This document shows positions 7,465 through 7,940 of a DNA stretch of 7,940 nt, one piece after another (position 1 is the first letter of the stretch; each line of letters begins with the position of its first letter). The DNA is taken from the NCBI GenBank assembly GCA_021732895.1, contig JAKFWE010000044.1, forward strand, positions 1 to 7,940, in the 5' to 3' direction. The DNA is from Allobosea sp. GTDB taxonomy: Bacteria; Pseudomonadota; Alphaproteobacteria; Rhizobiales; Beijerinckiaceae. A program made the translations under genes and the position numbers. The notes beneath the pieces are model-generated. The model had not been told where the DNA came from. It made no database searches and saw nothing but the letters and a program-made list of their open reading frames with translations.

Positions 7465-7940
7465 TCAATCGAGTTGCACGAACTGCGCGACATGGTCGCG
7501 CAGCCTCAGCGTATGCTCGCGCACCAGCCGCTCGGCGCGTTCGGCGTTACGGGTCTCCAGCGCCTCGACGATCTCCTTGTGATCGACGATCGAGCGACGG
7601 GCGCGGTCCTTCTCGAAGATGGTGCGCTGGCGGATCGCGCGCACATGCACGAAAAGGCCGTTGGTGATGTCGGTAATCAGCGCGCAGCCGGCCAGATCGA
7701 TGATCGCGGCGTGGAAACGGATGTTGGCGTCGGAATATTCGCCCATGTGCGCGCCCACATCGGCGCTAGAGAACGTGTCGACGAGCTCGTGCAGCCTCGC
7801 GATGTCCTCGTCGCGCGCGACCTGCGTCGCCAGCCGCGCCGCCATGCTCTCCAGCGCGGCCCAGACCGTGATCATCTCGAGGATCTCGGCCTTGGTCCGG
7901 CGCACGATGTAGATCCCGCGCCGCGGTGCGATGCGAACCA
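7465..7940 (-). CDS. GntR-family transcriptional regulator, FCD (FadR C-terminal) domain, 5'-truncated
   Basis: Only the C-terminal part (158 complete codons) is in the window; the DNA-binding winged helix lies mostly beyond 7940. The first visible residues, VRIAPRRGIYIVRRTKAEILEM, look like the wing and linker that end a GntR HTH domain, so the in-frame GTG at 7905 is internal and not a start. The rest is an all-helical FCD ligand-binding domain. Counting from the first complete codon, the candidate metal/effector residues are N72 and H76 (NIRFH), H120 (VDHKEI) and H142 (REHTLR). Asn replaces the more usual Asp of the D-x3-H motif. FCD regulators usually sense small carboxylates. Its position just upstream of oxc-frc, same strand, suggests that it controls oxalate breakdown, with oxalate, formate or a CoA derivative as possible signal. 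That role is inferred from context. Confidence 0.9.
   Translation of the reverse strand, partial: VRIAPRRGIYIVRRTKAEILEMITVWAALESMAARLATQVARDEDIARLHELVDTFSSADVGAHMGEYSDANIRFHAAIIDLAGCALITDITNGLFVHVRAIRQRTIFEKDRARRSIVDHKEIVEALETRNAERAERLVREHTLRLRDHVAQFVQLD

Noticed and set aside
5222..7468. 748-codon - strand frame across oxc and part of frc
   Set aside because: It lies on the same strand but in another frame, is extremely Arg-rich and runs through the oxc/frc junction. It is an artefact of high GC content.
7903..7905. GTG as the start of the GntR regulator
   Set aside because: The frame stays open to the window end and the residues before it read as the wing of a GntR HTH domain.

Overview
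The window is high-GC DNA from what looks like an alphaproteobacterium of the Hyphomicrobiales (Methylobacterium/Bosea-type). This placement rests on close resemblance, from memory, of the formate dehydrogenase to the two-subunit Fdh1 of Methylorubrum extorquens, and on GC-rich codon use. No rRNA or other marker allows a firmer placement. I see no mobile element, tRNA, CRISPR array or prophage. Coding density is very high and each coding stretch belongs to one clear gene.

Layout: two convergent transcription units. On the + strand (1-4192) lies a formate dehydrogenase operon: the 3' part of the beta subunit gene (a NuoE-like thioredoxin-fold ferredoxin fused to a NuoF-like NAD/FMN module), overlapping by 4 bases (ATGA) the complete alpha subunit gene (924 residues, iron-sulfur clusters plus a Mo/W-bis-pterin catalytic domain with a cysteine ligand). 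On the - strand (7940 down to 4360) run a GntR/FCD regulator (cut by the window end), then oxc (oxalyl-CoA decarboxylase), then frc (formyl-CoA:oxalate CoA-transferase). oxc and frc are 12 bases apart, and the frc ribosome binding site overlaps the oxc stop codon. The 167-base gap between the converging units (4193-4359) holds two hairpins. One is a good intrinsic terminator for the frc side.

How the genes work together: Frc moves CoA from formyl-CoA to oxalate, giving oxalyl-CoA and formate. Oxc decarboxylates oxalyl-CoA with thiamine diphosphate, giving formyl-CoA and CO2 and closing the cycle. The NAD-dependent formate dehydrogenase oxidises the released formate to CO2 and yields NADH. Together this is a compact module for complete oxidation of oxalate as an energy source. 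The adjacent GntR/FCD protein is the likely local regulator. No oxalate/formate transporter and no oxalyl-CoA reductase (the assimilatory branch) is visible here.

The pathway is known, so I do not claim a new system. The points most worth checking are the E. coli YfdW-type active-site glutamine and altered glycine loop in Frc, the physical coupling of oxalate breakdown to a fused tungsten-type FDH, the loss of a NuoG-like cluster motif in the alpha subunit, and the hairpin between the regulator and oxc.
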